Source: Phragmites australis
Taxonomy: Eukaryota > Streptophyta > Magnoliopsida > Poales > Poaceae
Length of the DNA stretch: 64,000 nt
Assembly (NCBI RefSeq): GCF_958298935.1
Contig: NC_084940.1
Location: forward strand, 1,828,001-1,892,000
Direction: 5' to 3'
Within the stretch, counting starts at the first letter, position 1. Every line of letters starts with the position of its first letter. This document shows, piece after piece, positions 32,694 to 44,800 of the stretch. Under the pieces are notes generated by a model, which was not told where the DNA came from, made no database searches, and saw only the letters and a program-made list of their open reading frames with translations. A program made the translations under genes and the position numbers.

Positions 32694-35305
32694 CTAAGGT
32701 ATGCTCGAATTAGCATCATGCTCAGGCGTAGTTGTCTTACCATTAGAGCCTCTGTTCCAGAGGACCTCAGAGTCAATTGTGCTGAGATGGGGATCATCAA
32801 GCCTCTTCCATGTCTTGATGGACTTCACTCCTCCCCACTCACCGCTATCTGTCTTCTCAAGTTGCACAGACACCACCCTCGCTCTTCTTGACCACCCGGC
32901 CTTCCCGTAGGCATGGTAACCAAATCCACCAGCATAGCACAGCTGAATACCACTGAGCGTCCCGCAAAAGTCATTAATGTGATCATGTCCTACAAAGGCA
33001 GCCCTCACATCTCCAGACTCCACCATGGTGGCAAAGAAACCAGAGTTGATTGATGGTGAGCTGATACCCTCCTGCTTCACTCCTGTGAAATTGGTTGCTG
33101 TAAAGCTGCTAAACTCCGGCAGTGGAATGTGGAAGAACACAAGGCCAGGTGCTGGCTCCTTCTGCTTTGGGTTTTCATCCATATACTTTCTCTGCGTTTA
33201 CAAAGAACATTTCTTTGTGATGGATAGCATAAAAAATAATGATCTTTCTGTAAAAAGATAATGATCTTTCTGTATAGAAAGAAGTGTAAATGCATAAACT
33301 CTTGGCAGTTTATCTGGTCACATTTAATCTGAATCCATCTGACATTTAGAAACGAACACTTATGGAAACTATAACATCATCATGCATAAATATCATTTGT
33401 TTGAATAAGCAATCGTTTCTTGATTTAAGGCTTCAAAATAATTAAAGATACCCTTTTGCAGAGTTAATCTTTGCTCAAGAGATAAATTAGTATAAATTTA
33501 CTAATTCCATTTATCCATCAATTTTAGGAACCTTCTAATATAATGTATGCCACCCGAACTTTGAATCCATCATTTCACTCAGTTGAGTGTTTCACTATGA
33601 TATTGTTTCTATAATGATAATAGATGGCCCGAAAGTGAAAAGAATGATAAATTTCTGAGCAATAACCCTGATTTGTTTGAGTTTGTTGTACCAGACAGAA
33701 GAAAGAGCATAGATCAATGAACAAAGAAATAATTTTCTAAAAGAATATCGCCAACTTATTAACCTGTAGTCTTGAAGATGTTTGCTGGAACCAGACTTGC
33801 TGCGAAGCCTTGATCCAACCATAACCCTTGATTGAGCGCACAGTAGAATAGTCACCGCTGTCAAGAAAATACAGGTTGAGCACTGATTTTTCATCCAGTG
33901 ATGTTCTTTCAACCCCAGAAACTTCCAAATTATAATTGCCGTAACCATCAATTTCAATTCCTCCCGGATTGAAGCTTGAGAGGCTGTTCTTCATGCCCAC
34001 AAGGTGACGCATCACACCCTCACGCGACAGGGTACCCTCTTGGTCATGGTTTCCAATCACAGCAGCCCAAGGAAGTTTCATGTCAATGGCTGGGGCAATC
34101 GCCGCATCCATAGACTTGGCAGCATCAGTTGAATCCGAGCCATAGATGTTATCACCTGCTCAACAAAACTTTCATAAATTAATACTCTAAACATGGTCTA
34201 GTTGTAGGTCTAGAGAAACTGAAGTAGCAATAATCGGCGTGAAGTATATGAACTACGACCATAGCTGTTCTGCATAGTTCAGCAAACTATTTTTACTACA
34301 ATGTAAAAGCTAGTACCTCGTTTGCAATTTTGTTTTCCCACCAGAAACAACATTGTCTGCACCCATGTTCGCAAAAGTTGCAGCCTTGGAAACATCAACC
34401 ACAATTGCCCGTGAAACAACACGACAAAATATGACACCACCTAACGGCTGTACACGGTGGCCGTGGACAAACATTGCGAAGAGGGAGTAATGCTTCCAGC
34501 TCCAGTGTGCTCACCACCATCATGGACGCAGCCATCATCAGACCAGTTGCCGACCGTCGTCATACCGGGCCAACAATTGGGAACTCACTGATTAGTCATG
34601 GCATGCCACCTGGGACCCCCTTAGCCTTAGATTCGGAACTCCCGAACCCAATCCGAAGCAAACGAGCTCCACCTCCACTTGCCCTGCCAGCCAGGCGCCA
34701 GCCCCCACATGCCGGAAACCCGTGACATGCTTCTTGTATTTATTAAAGCGACTGACTCAAGCTACACTTCTTTGAAGATTTTATTCAGAACGGGATCTTG
34801 ACCGCAATAACTTCAGTACGTTAAAGATATCATCACGAGCGCATACACTGATTGATTAGTTGTTCTACTGATTCTATCCAACCACAGTGGCAACCTCATC
34901 ACCAAACATTTGACATATGGGTCCGGATGAAAAGTGAGATAAAGAGGTCGAATCGATTGGTTGGTTAATTGACTAACAAGGGATGGGGGGCGAGGAGAGA
35001 GGCGGCGACCGACCTGTGAAGACGACGAGGTCGGGGTCCTCGGCGCGGAACACCCGGTAGAGGAAGGCGGTAGTGTTGAGGTCGGAGCAGCCGGCCTCCT
35101 GGGACGGGAGCACGTTCTCGCAGCCCGTCCGGCGGCCGTCCGCGTAGTGCATGTCGGCCACCTGCACCACCTTGAACGTCCCGCTCTCGCGCCGGAACCG
35201 CAGCTTGTGGGGCCCCTTCTCGTTCCCCGCGGCGGCACCGGCCGCGGCGACGAGCAGGAGCAGCGGCAGCAGGCGGGCGCCGCGCCGCCGGAGGCCGAGG
35301 CCCAT
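32694..35305 (-). CDS. Purple acid phosphatase, PAP29-like (calcineurin-type metallophosphoesterase)
   Basis: Secreted or vacuolar metallophosphoesterase related to Arabidopsis PAP29. Three exons: 35305-35014, 34155-33764, 33191-32694, all GT-AG, giving 393 residues, the normal size for this low-molecular-weight clade. An N-terminal signal peptide (LLPLLLLVAAAGAAAG) is followed by the metallophosphoesterase motifs in order: VADMHY, TGDNIYG (rebuilt across the first splice), GNHDQEG, FFHIPLPEF and GHDHINDF, so the metal-binding Asp, Asn and His positions look intact. The ATG at 35305 was chosen because a TATAAA lies at 35401-35396 and homology starts here; the longer open frame upstream crosses that TATA box. 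The substrate cannot be told from sequence. Confidence 0.92.
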
Positions 35306-35395
35306 GTTGATGTTGGCGCGGCGAAGCGTGGAGTGGGATCGCGAGAAGGAATCGAATCTGGGGACGAGCTGGGGACGGTCGTTGAGGGGCTTTTC

Positions 35396-35401
35396 TTTAT
35401 A
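35396..35401 (-). promoter_or_regulatory. TATA box of PAP gene
   Basis: TATAAA on the minus strand, about 90 bases upstream of the start codon. It supports the chosen start. Confidence 0.5.
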
Positions 35402-35869
35402 GGAGGGGGGTTTGGACGGTTCGGATTTCCCGATGCGAGATTCGGTACGTTCCTGGCGGGCTCGACCGCAGCTTGCTGAATCCGTCGAGCGGCGCCGGCA
35501 CGGAAGGGGTGGACGGAATTGAAAATTTCCCTTGAACTTTTGGACGTAAGTGCTATTAAAACCGTTCATTTATATTGAGTTTGGTGTTAAGCATGTTTAT
35601 CTCTATATTCTAGATTGTAGAAGTTCATTTTAAGTGAATTATGAATTATATCATAATTTGCAGAATCTACTTTTAAAATTTAGCAGTTCGTTTGCAAAAT
35701 TCATATTTTACAATTCAGATAAAAAAAGCCTTAAAAATATAGATAAAAAATTATAAAATAAATAAAAGAATTAATGAATAGAGTATATCAAATAGAAAAG
35801 ATAACCTGTGATCACACCTCTTTAGAATTGCCTTTCCTGGGTGGACGTGTGATTCGTTCCTTTCGAAGG

Positions 35870-36028
35870 AGACGACGTGCGGACGGGCTTTAGCCCGGTT
35901 GGCACACGCTCCAGTTGTGAGCTATGCCGACGGGGGCTCGATCCCCCGTCCCCGCACACCCCTGTAGTGGCGTCCAGAGAACCCCGGGTAATGGGGGCCT
36001 TCATCTTAAAAAAAAAAAAAAAAAAAAA
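35870..36028 (+). mobile_element. tRNA-derived SINE with poly(A) tail
   Basis: It contains an A-box-like TAGCCCGGTTGG near 35891, a B-box-like GGCTCGATCCCCC near 35936 and ends in a run of 21 A (36008-36028). A clear target duplication was not found, so the left boundary is approximate. Confidence 0.55.
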
Positions 36029-36800
36029 CCGCTGCTCGCCGTGTACGCGACGCCGCCCGCCCACCCGCCCGCCCGCCAACGCGGACCTCGAACGTGTGTG
36101 TGTCAGCGGATCAGTAGGGCCTGCAATGAGGAATTCCCGTGGCATATTCGGCTATTCGCGTCCCGTGACCGCCAAACCGGCTGCGTCCTCGGGTCCACGG
36201 GGCGCCGGATCGGTCGCAGTGGGGAAAACTGGGCGTGTCTCATGTAAAACGCCAAAACCAGCTGCCGAAACAATGATGTTGGTACTGCCACTGCAGGTAC
36301 TGGGCTGAAGTTTGGACTCAAGCAGTAATCCTTTTTTTAGTTGGGCCTTGTTGATAATGTAACGGCCCAACTCAATGGTTACGGCACTACGCATAATGCA
36401 TTAGTATCTAGCTGTTGTGTGAGTGTGTCCGTATAATAATAATGTGACTTTGTGCACGTCTACTAGTACTGGTGTTAAAGAAAAAACATGCTGATGGAGC
36501 AGCTCACGATGCATTGCGTTCGCGGCGCTGCGTTTGCTGTATCCTGTAACGCGCGACGACGTGCCTTGACCCTCGTCTCGTGGATGATACATAACGCTGG
36601 ATCATTTCAGAATCCAAACCAGCAAAATTGCGACGGGCATGGTAGCAGTGGACATCTTATTCAAAGGAGAAAAGGAGAGGTAAATCGGCCGTACAAGAGT
36701 GTTCGTTTGAAAAGCCAACGGCTATGTGTGTCAACGGCTACCCAGCCAGAGCCAGTCGATCAAACCATTGAGTAAGGCAGCCTCAACGTCGCCCCATCTC
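36029..36800. other. Spacer between PAP and GH17 genes
   Basis: Contains CCCGCCCACC-type short repeats at 36050-36080. No gene is recognised; the right end is GH17 promoter. Confidence 0.4.
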
Positions 36801-36807
36801 CCATAGC

Positions 36808-36813
36808 TATAAG
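36808..36813 (+). promoter_or_regulatory. TATA box of GH17 gene
   Basis: TATAAG, 107 bases upstream of the GH17 start codon. Confidence 0.45.
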
Positions 36814-36914
36814 TAAAGCCGAATACTGCTGCTATTCTTAGCAAAGCAAAATATATTTAGCAGATCCAACTCAGCACAGCCAAAGCGTGACATTCCATTC
36901 CTTCCCTTCGCCAA

Positions 36915-37967
36915 ATGGCCACGAGAACAGAGTCGTGTCTGCTGGGCCACGTCCTTCTCGCCGTCTCGGCGCTCGTCGTGGCGGCGGCGGCGGCCGGTGA
37001 CGACCCGGGCAAGATCGGCATCTGCCACGGCCGCGTCGGCAGCAACCTCCCGCCACCGGCGGCCGCGGCGGCGCTGCTGAGGCGGAACGGGGTCACCAAG
37101 GCGCGGCTCTTCCTCCCGGACCCGGCCGTGCTCCCGGCCTTCGCCGCGGCCGGCATCGACCTCATAGTGGGCGTGCCCAACGAGAACCTGACCTTCCTCT
37201 CCGCGTCGGGGCCCGAGGGCGCTGCCCAGTGGCTGCGGTCCGCCGTCCTCGCGCACGCCCCCGCCGAGCGCGTCCGCTACCTCGCCGTCGGCAACGAGGT
37301 GCTGTACAACAACCAGTTCTACGCGCCGCACCTCGTGCCCGCCATGCAGAACCTGCACGCCGCGCTCGTCGCGCTCGGCCTCGACGGCAAGGTGAAGGTC
37401 TCCTCCGCGCACGCCTCCTCGGTGCTCGCCGCGTCATACCCGCCCTCCGCCGGCGCGTTCGACGCAGCCTCCCTCCCGGTCCTCCGCCCCATGCTGCGGT
37501 TCCTGGCCGACACCGGCGCACCATTCATGGTGAACACCTACCCATTCATCAGCTACGTGAACGACCCCGCCAACGTGCAGCTCGGGTACGCGCTGTTCGG
37601 CGCGGGAGCAGCGCCGGTGCAGGACGGCGCGCTGGTGTACACGAACCTGTTCGACGCCACGGTGGACGCGCTGGTGGCCGCGCTGGAGAAGGAGGGGTTC
37701 GGGAACGTGCCGGTCGCGGTGACGGAGACCGGTTGGCCTACCGCGGGGCACCCGGCCGCGACACCGCAGAACGCCGCGGCGTACAACGCCAAGATGGTGG
37801 AGAGGGCGGCGCGCGGCGTCGGCACGCCAAGGCGGCCCGGCATGCCCGTGGAGACGTTCCTGTTCGACCTGTACGACGAGGACGGCAAGCCCGGGGCCGA
37901 GTTCGAGCGGCACTTTGGGATCTTCAAAGCGGACGGGAGCAAGGCGTACGATATCAACTTCGCGTAG
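36915..37967 (+). CDS. Glucan endo-1,3-beta-glucosidase, GH17 family
   Basis: Secreted beta-1,3-glucanase acting on callose or other 1,3-beta-glucans in the apoplast. A single 350-codon exon encodes an N-terminal signal peptide (about 1-27, LLGHVLLAVSALVVAAAAA) and a complete GH17 barrel starting KIGICHGRVGSNLPPP. The catalytic acid is Glu128 in VGNEV and the nucleophile Glu271 in VTETGWP; FMVNTYPFISY and FDLYDEDGKPG are further family landmarks. The protein ends at AYDINFA, so there is no C-terminal X8/CBM43 module and no GPI-anchor signal: a short secreted form. No intron interrupts the signal-peptide region, where many GH17 genes have one. The coding sequence is very GC-rich, as in many grass genes. 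The subclade (defence or developmental) is not determined. Confidence 0.93.
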   Translation: MATRTESCLLGHVLLAVSALVVAAAAAGDDPGKIGICHGRVGSNLPPPAAAAALLRRNGVTKARLFLPDPAVLPAFAAAGIDLIVGVPNENLTFLSASGPEGAAQWLRSAVLAHAPAERVRYLAVGNEVLYNNQFYAPHLVPAMQNLHAALVALGLDGKVKVSSAHASSVLAASYPPSAGAFDAASLPVLRPMLRFLADTGAPFMVNTYPFISYVNDPANVQLGYALFGAGAAPVQDGALVYTNLFDATVDALVAALEKEGFGNVPVAVTETGWPTAGHPAATPQNAAAYNAKMVERAARGVGTPRRPGMPVETFLFDLYDEDGKPGAEFERHFGIFKADGSKAYDINFA

Positions 37968-38378
37968 AGTTGAATGCATTTAGTTGCCTGCTTCGGCTTG
38001 CTGCTCACCAACTGGTTGAGTTGTGATTATTGCTCCTGCCAGCTCTTAACCTCTACTCTGTTCTGATTATTCGAACTAGTGAGTAAAGCACAATGGACGA
38101 ATGGTGACATAATATTCTCAGAATAGACAAGTGCATAATCTCGGTAGGCACCAAAGCACATCACATTTTATTGGATTGAGTTGAGAGCATGTTTCAGGGA
38201 GGAAATGCAATTTCAAACTCACTTATGAGTTCTGACTTTCGGGTCCTTGGAAACTAGCTGGCTTCTCAATCGTTCTGAATGACCTTAGGAATTGCTACCA
38301 CAAACAACAGCTAAATCTTTTTTTACTGTTCAGCATTTAAGGAGTATCAACTGGTGTATTGAAAAGGATCATTCCGGG
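37968..38378. other. Spacer between convergent GH17 and PANK2
   Basis: Should contain the 3' ends of both convergent transcripts. No coding gene seen. Confidence 0.45.
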
Positions 38379-38878
38379 GTCGTCTAACAGGTTGCAAACG
38401 AACTAGTCGCTTCTGCAAGTAGCTGCAAGATGTTCAAACTAAAAACCGGTGAGATACATTGCCCGGCCAGAAGAACAGATACCACTTAGCTGATACCAAA
38501 TTTTTGAATGCCGCATGTGATAAATGAAGTAGTGGGCATTAACAGTTATTTGCTGTGCAAGTGTATACCAAATCCTCTGCATCCACTCCCGTATTGCTAG
38601 GAAACTGGTTCGAATTTACAGATGCAGTCGTCTAACAGGTTGCAAACGAACTAGTCGCTTCTGCAAGTAGCTGCAAGATGTTCAAACTAAAAACCGGTGA
38701 GATACATTGCCCGGCCAGAAGAACAGATACCACTTAGCTGATACCAAATTTTTGAATGCCGCATGTGATAAATGAAGTAGTGGGCATTAACAGTTATTTG
38801 CTGTGCAAGTGTATACCAAATCCTCTGCATCCACTCCCGTATTGCTAGGAAACTGGTTCGAATTTACAGATGCAGTCG
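38379..38878. repeat. Perfect 248-bp tandem duplication at the PANK2 3' end
   Basis: The unit starting GTCGTCTAACAGG occurs at 38379-38626 and 38627-38874, and the first four bases recur at 38875-38878. By eye I find no difference between the copies. The right copy contains the last ten PANK2 codons including the stop (38845-38874) plus 3' UTR; the left copy repeats them downstream of the functional stop. Confidence 0.9.
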
Positions 38879-41800
38879 TATATATTTCCATTGAAAAGCT
38901 TTTCTGCCAACCTCTGATTCTTCACCATAGCAAGCTGCACACACAACTCGATTTTGTAAGCTTTTAAAGCACATGCATGATTAGGTGCAAAATACCACTG
39001 ATCAAAGATTTAGCAAAATGCATGTTAGCTCTAAGAAAATTCCAGCTAAGCCGAAGCCACTGATGAAAAAACCCCACTGATCAAATCTTTTTTTTAATGT
39101 TTGTTCAATTCAATATTTGCAGTGGCATTAATATGTATGGCTAGATATAAACATAAACTCGTAATCGCTAATTCGCTGTACGACTACAATTACATTTGCC
39201 ATCTAATGCCTATGATTGAAAATATAGTTGCATTTGTTATGAAATGTAATATGATTAATGAACACCACCTTAATCTGATCCCACCAACAAATGTGATGTA
39301 GGCCCTTCTCTTTTTCTCTTGAATAAGAATCTCTACGATTTCTCTTTTTACAGATTGATGAGAAAATTTCTAGCCCACAGAACGAACAAGGAACAAGGTT
39401 GTAATTGTGCAGCAACAAATGAGTTAGCTTTGCAGAAACGAAGTACCTTAAGAGCATCACACTTAAAATGGGCATTGAGGTTCGTATGTAGTGCTCGCCC
39501 CATGCCCTCTAAAATTACCTGCATGACATTGAGAACCAAAAACAATATCAGAAATCACAGAACATTCCAAACGAATCCACCAGCATCAGAAATCACAGAG
39601 CATTCAGTTAACAGCCTTCTTACCAAATCTGCATCCTTCGCAGCAGCAGCAAGCTCTGAGCTAACCTGCCGGAAATCAATACATGGACTGCCACATCCAT
39701 TCTCAACAACCATTAGTGGCACTGACACTGGTTCATCCTTGAAATCATCTTGGATGCCAGCCATTGCATCAACTATCAGTCCGCCAGCTTCTGCAGCTTT
39801 GCGAAGGATACCACAGTGCTGTCATACATAATGAGTTACATGAACTTAGAGATAACGATAGATGTATTAGTAGATAATACAGCTAACATGGCCAAAGAAC
39901 ACAAATTTGCATTCAATTTGTACCTTTGAGGCTTCAGCTATAATTTCTGGAAGTTCATTAGCGGTAACATCATTCAGAGCCGGCAATGAATTTGCAACCA
40001 GAACTACCTGTAAAATCAGTATTTCATTACCAGCTCATGTTAAGTATCTAAACATCAGTACAAGATTATGAAAATTGATTATCCAGTAAGTAATCATTAA
40101 CTGGTATAAAATTAAAGGTCTGCTTCAGTTGCATGGTTATTTCACAAGGTTGGTCAGGCTGATAAAGTCATCTTTTTTATCAGTTCTAGGTTATGGTTAT
40201 CACAAATAAGATGCTTGAAAAAATATCACAACAGTCACGAGGAAGGATGATTTCCAATTTGTCATGCAGTCTATACCTTCAACGAAGGAAAACATAAATG
40301 TGATTTATACAATAGCATGCAATATATCGTATGCTGCCTTGATCGAATCTCTTGAAAGAGTATCCTGTATTCCTGTCTGGTCTTTTTAATTTAAATTATA
40401 ATGCGGAGCAAACCTAAAAAAGGCCACCTGTTTTAGCTTTTCAGCCTTTCAATTTATACCTCTGTTCCATGGCGTAAAAGTTCCCGTGCTAAAGGAAGCA
40501 TTCCAAGGACCACATCAGCACCCGAGTTATCAACAAAAAGCAGTGCTCTTTTGTATGGTTGGTCCTTCTTATCAGTAAGCATTCTCTTTTTGAACACATC
40601 AAAGTCATCGATCTGCAAGACAAGTACATACATTAACTTATCATCTATTCTTGTGCTCGCAGAACTCATAAAAACAATTTGGACAACTCTCGCAAGACAC
40701 AATGCTACTGTAACATTTAGAGTTCAGACTTGGAATACTTGCCCGCCAAGGACGTTGCATCTTCTTGCGACTCATGCGATAGATTTCTATTATAGTTCCC
40801 TTGTGATAAAGGTCCACACAAGCTCGGGATCCCCAATCAAATATGTTTGCAGCAAGGACACCTTCAATTAGTACAAGCAGCCTAGCTTCCTGGACATCAA
40901 GCATGATATGTGAACTCATATGAATTCTGATTTCTCGAGGGATACATTGAGGAAAGAAAGAGAAAAACAACAATGACCAAATACCCTTTACTGTGCCAGT
41001 GGCAGGTGAGGCCACACATTTGCAAGTAACACAATAAGCGGTATTTTGTTAAACATGAACTTATGGCTGTGGTATGAACCAAACTTCTCATATTCTCTAT
41101 TTGCATGCTTCACCAATAGAAAAAAGGTATTGTTGCAAGTATGATAACCCACACAATCACATATAACCAAATGTTCAGATGAGTTCTGTTAAATGCAGAC
41201 TTAAACAGGACAAAGACCTGCTGTCACGTACCTCGTTCATACTATCAAGTTCCATGAGAAGATCAGGTAAAACAGCCAGCGAAGCTTCATTTTCCCTTCA
41301 TGCAGAAAATATCAAAATATTAGATAAATAGGTGCACATCCATGCGTGTGCGCACACATAGAGGGGGAGGCCAACCTTTGCTTGATGCTAATATACGCAT
41401 CAACAAACTGAAATTCTCTCAGACATTCTTCTCTCAACTCCAATAGGTTGGCTAAACCAAACTTCCCATAAGCAGCAGGCTCCTCCATCAACCTAAATTT
41501 AGACACAAGTTAGGCAACAAAGAGATAGTGTGCAATGCAGGCTACAACTGTACAATATTGAAAGATTTAGATACTAGCATCATAGTCATGCCAGTACCAG
41601 TAGACAAGGAAACAAAAACCTATGAACTAATAATGCCATAGAATAGCAGTTTTCATTTGTACCTTGCTAGATGAGCAGAAAAAGCATGTGCAAATGCATC
41701 TCCCCGCCTTTTGGCATCATCAGTCCCACCTTCACTAGCAACTGCCTACAAATGATACTATGCACAAATTAGTTAAAAATATACTATTCAATTTTCCATT

Positions 41801-44800
41801 TACTCCCAACCGGACCAGAAATGGATATTTTGGAAAAATAAATTATTTTAAAATCATATGTTGTTACTAAAAAAATACAAAGCCATTTGTACATGTATTG
41901 TTTTAGCCCACCAAAGTGCTTCCAGATTTTTGTAAGGACATGGGATGGTTTGAATTTAGAAAATTTGCCATCTCAAGGCACATTTGCTGGTGAATGCTAG
42001 TGAATATACCTACAGGTACAAGTGGAACTATTGCCTGAATTACAGTCAAGGACCTAAGCTACTTAAGCCAAGGAAACAACTACTAGTTACTTAAGGAAAC
42101 TTCTAGTTAATTAAAAAGAAAGGGAGACTCTTTTCTTTTTGGCAAACATTTGTGAGGGCGGAATTCCTGCTTAATGGAAACCAATAAAAGTCTTAGGTTT
42201 CAAATTCTGCAAACTAGTTACATGTAGTTGCAGCCTGACATAGTTGTAAGGACCCAACGATAAAATGGATTTTTTTTTTGAGAAATGAATTTAGATAATA
42301 TAGGATCAACGATGACAGCAATTTCCGATCCACATGAGGTATGGTTCTAGCCTTCTAGGGGTACAGACTGCCCTATGTTGACTGTACTGGATAGGTCATT
42401 CCATAGGGTGATTCGAAAATTGAGGGAGATTGGTCTGATCAAGTTGGCGTGTACCGGAAACAGAGTTTCTGATGCTTTGACAATTGCAGCGAGCAAGAGA
42501 GAACACCAACATATAGATATTCAGAATCTTTTTTAACACCATGTCATGATGTGAAAGGAACTAGGAAGATGTCTTTGCAAGAAGTAGATCATACCTTGTC
42601 TACAAGGTCCGGCAAATGGTCTGACAAAATAGTGAACCAGTACCTAGCACGGTAATCTCAGATATCATCAAAGGACTCAACTCCTATTATATATCTATAA
42701 ATAGGAGAAATAGAAGAATACTTGAACTCATCCTGGTCGAGGTCAATTGTGTTTGGTTCATACCTGCAATACAGATCATACATCACAATTTAGAAGGTTC
42801 GGAAATATGTTGACTTCCTGATTACTTTTGTCCTTGTAGCTACAAGGAAATGCTTAACGAAGTGGTTATTTTGATGTTGAAAAACCATCTACCCCTAACT
42901 TCTGGAGCTTTTCACGGAATGGAAGTAGAGCTCCAACTTCTATACTGACTTTAGATTTTCTAGGTTGACAAATTGGATTCAACTATCTAGGAAGAGTTCC
43001 CATTTGATAATATGAAATTTCATCAACTTTAGTACACATGATAGAGACAAGAGCTAAATAGTTGTCTTACGTCTTTGGATCTTCTAACAACGGAAACACA
43101 TCCAATGTGGGTACAAGATGGAGAACACCAACATTTAGAGCTGCACTGGCATCTGACCGCAAAATGTTGCCCTTAGAAGTAGGCCTTTCAAAGCCTCCCA
43201 TACCTGTTGTAGCAGGAACTCCCATAGGTACAGGAGCAGTAATCTGAGTACCCTTCTGGACAAATTTCTCCATCCATGATATCTGTAGCATTTTAAACTG
43301 AAAACATCTTAAAACAAAGTGAACAAGATTTAATAAACGAATGTTGCATAGGTTAAGAAGAACATGTCAACTCGTTCCAGCAGAGAATGGTGGCAAAAAA
43401 AATGCAACTCATTCCAACAGCCTTTTCAAAAAATTGTGGGTGATCCTTTTGGTGCTTGTGCATGCCTTTCTTTAGTTGGATTGGAGTGACATCCATCTCA
43501 AGTTTTTAAAGGTCTAATATTATCGAGCAACAAATTTGTCTCGATAGAGGATGCAATACTCAGCAAAATAACCAAAGCAACTACTGAATTACCAACATAA
43601 CAGCAAAGTTAACCATGATCAAGAGAAGAGGACCTTGCCTTTTCATTAAGATCTCCGAGAGGGGGGCCGTGAATCTTTCCACCAACATATGGAGCACCCA
43701 TTGGGAAGCGTTCGACCAAATGATGCACCCTCAAGTCATCAAGACCATGCTTCTCATAACTCATAAATGCACCAAGTGCTCCTAGAAAGCCCTCATGGCG
43801 CAGAAACATGGCTTTTGCCTCTCCTTTTGACCTTTACAAACACAATGCACATGCTGATTTCAAGAACATGAGGAGAAAAATATTTTCAAAATTAACATAA
43901 ATAATGTGGCACAACATAAAAAATGAAAAATGCTTTTGGATCTTTTACCAGAAATGTACTGCAAAAGAAATTGTGTCCATGGTGTAGGCATGGCCACGAA
44001 TGAAGAATCCACCAAAGAATATCCTCTTGAGTCCATAACGAAGTGCATTAAGATAAGAAATCTACAAAAAAGAAGAAACAGAATCCATAGCTTCAATGGA
44101 AGAAGAGAGAAAATTGAAAACGGATTGAGCAACGTGTATGTACTAGTATGAATTGTTACAGGTATATCCTTAGACTGAGTGCTAACTGATAAAAACTCAA
44201 TTGCATTTTGGAGCTTTTAATCAAATGCACCTCTTCCAATAAAAAAATATTGAATCATAAATTCAAAATCCAGAACATGGAAGATGAACCAACGCTACCA
44301 TTTGTCTGTTAGACTATAACAGCTAGCACGACAAAATATCGGAGTTTACTTTATGTGAATAAGCACCATAAAAAGTGATAGCAGACCTTCGCCCACAGAA
44401 GAACCTATTCGAATACACTATTTAGCACTGACATCTAGTATCATCTTTGGCAGTGCTAGCTACTTAGCTCTTGGTCTCATTATTTTCAAATCCTCTAACA
44501 CCTATAGTTTATGAGAAAAGCCACTGGATACCATAAAAGTTGAAAATTTGGTCATTCCATTGTCTCTTTTTCAGAAAAAAGAATGTGATAATTCAATGTT
44601 GGGCACGTTTCCTGGATAAATCACTTAGGTAAGCTTTACTGTTTGGCTCACTTGTTCAAACTTTCAAAATCTTTTAATAAAAAATTTTCAAGTGCGCATA
44701 TCTATACAAAAATTCTGATGAAGAGTACTAATCCATTTGTTTTGAACACTATCTCATTAGTTACTCACTATTTATTTCAACCATAGCACACATTGACAAG

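Noticed and set aside
35306..35569. N-terminal extension of the PAP protein in the same frame
   Set aside because: It crosses a TATA box and lacks similarity; the internal Met is followed by a good signal peptide.
37162..38026. Long Arg/Ala-rich frames overlapping the GH17 gene (for example 265 codons at 37229-38026)
   Set aside because: They are out-of-frame shadows of a very GC-rich coding exon.
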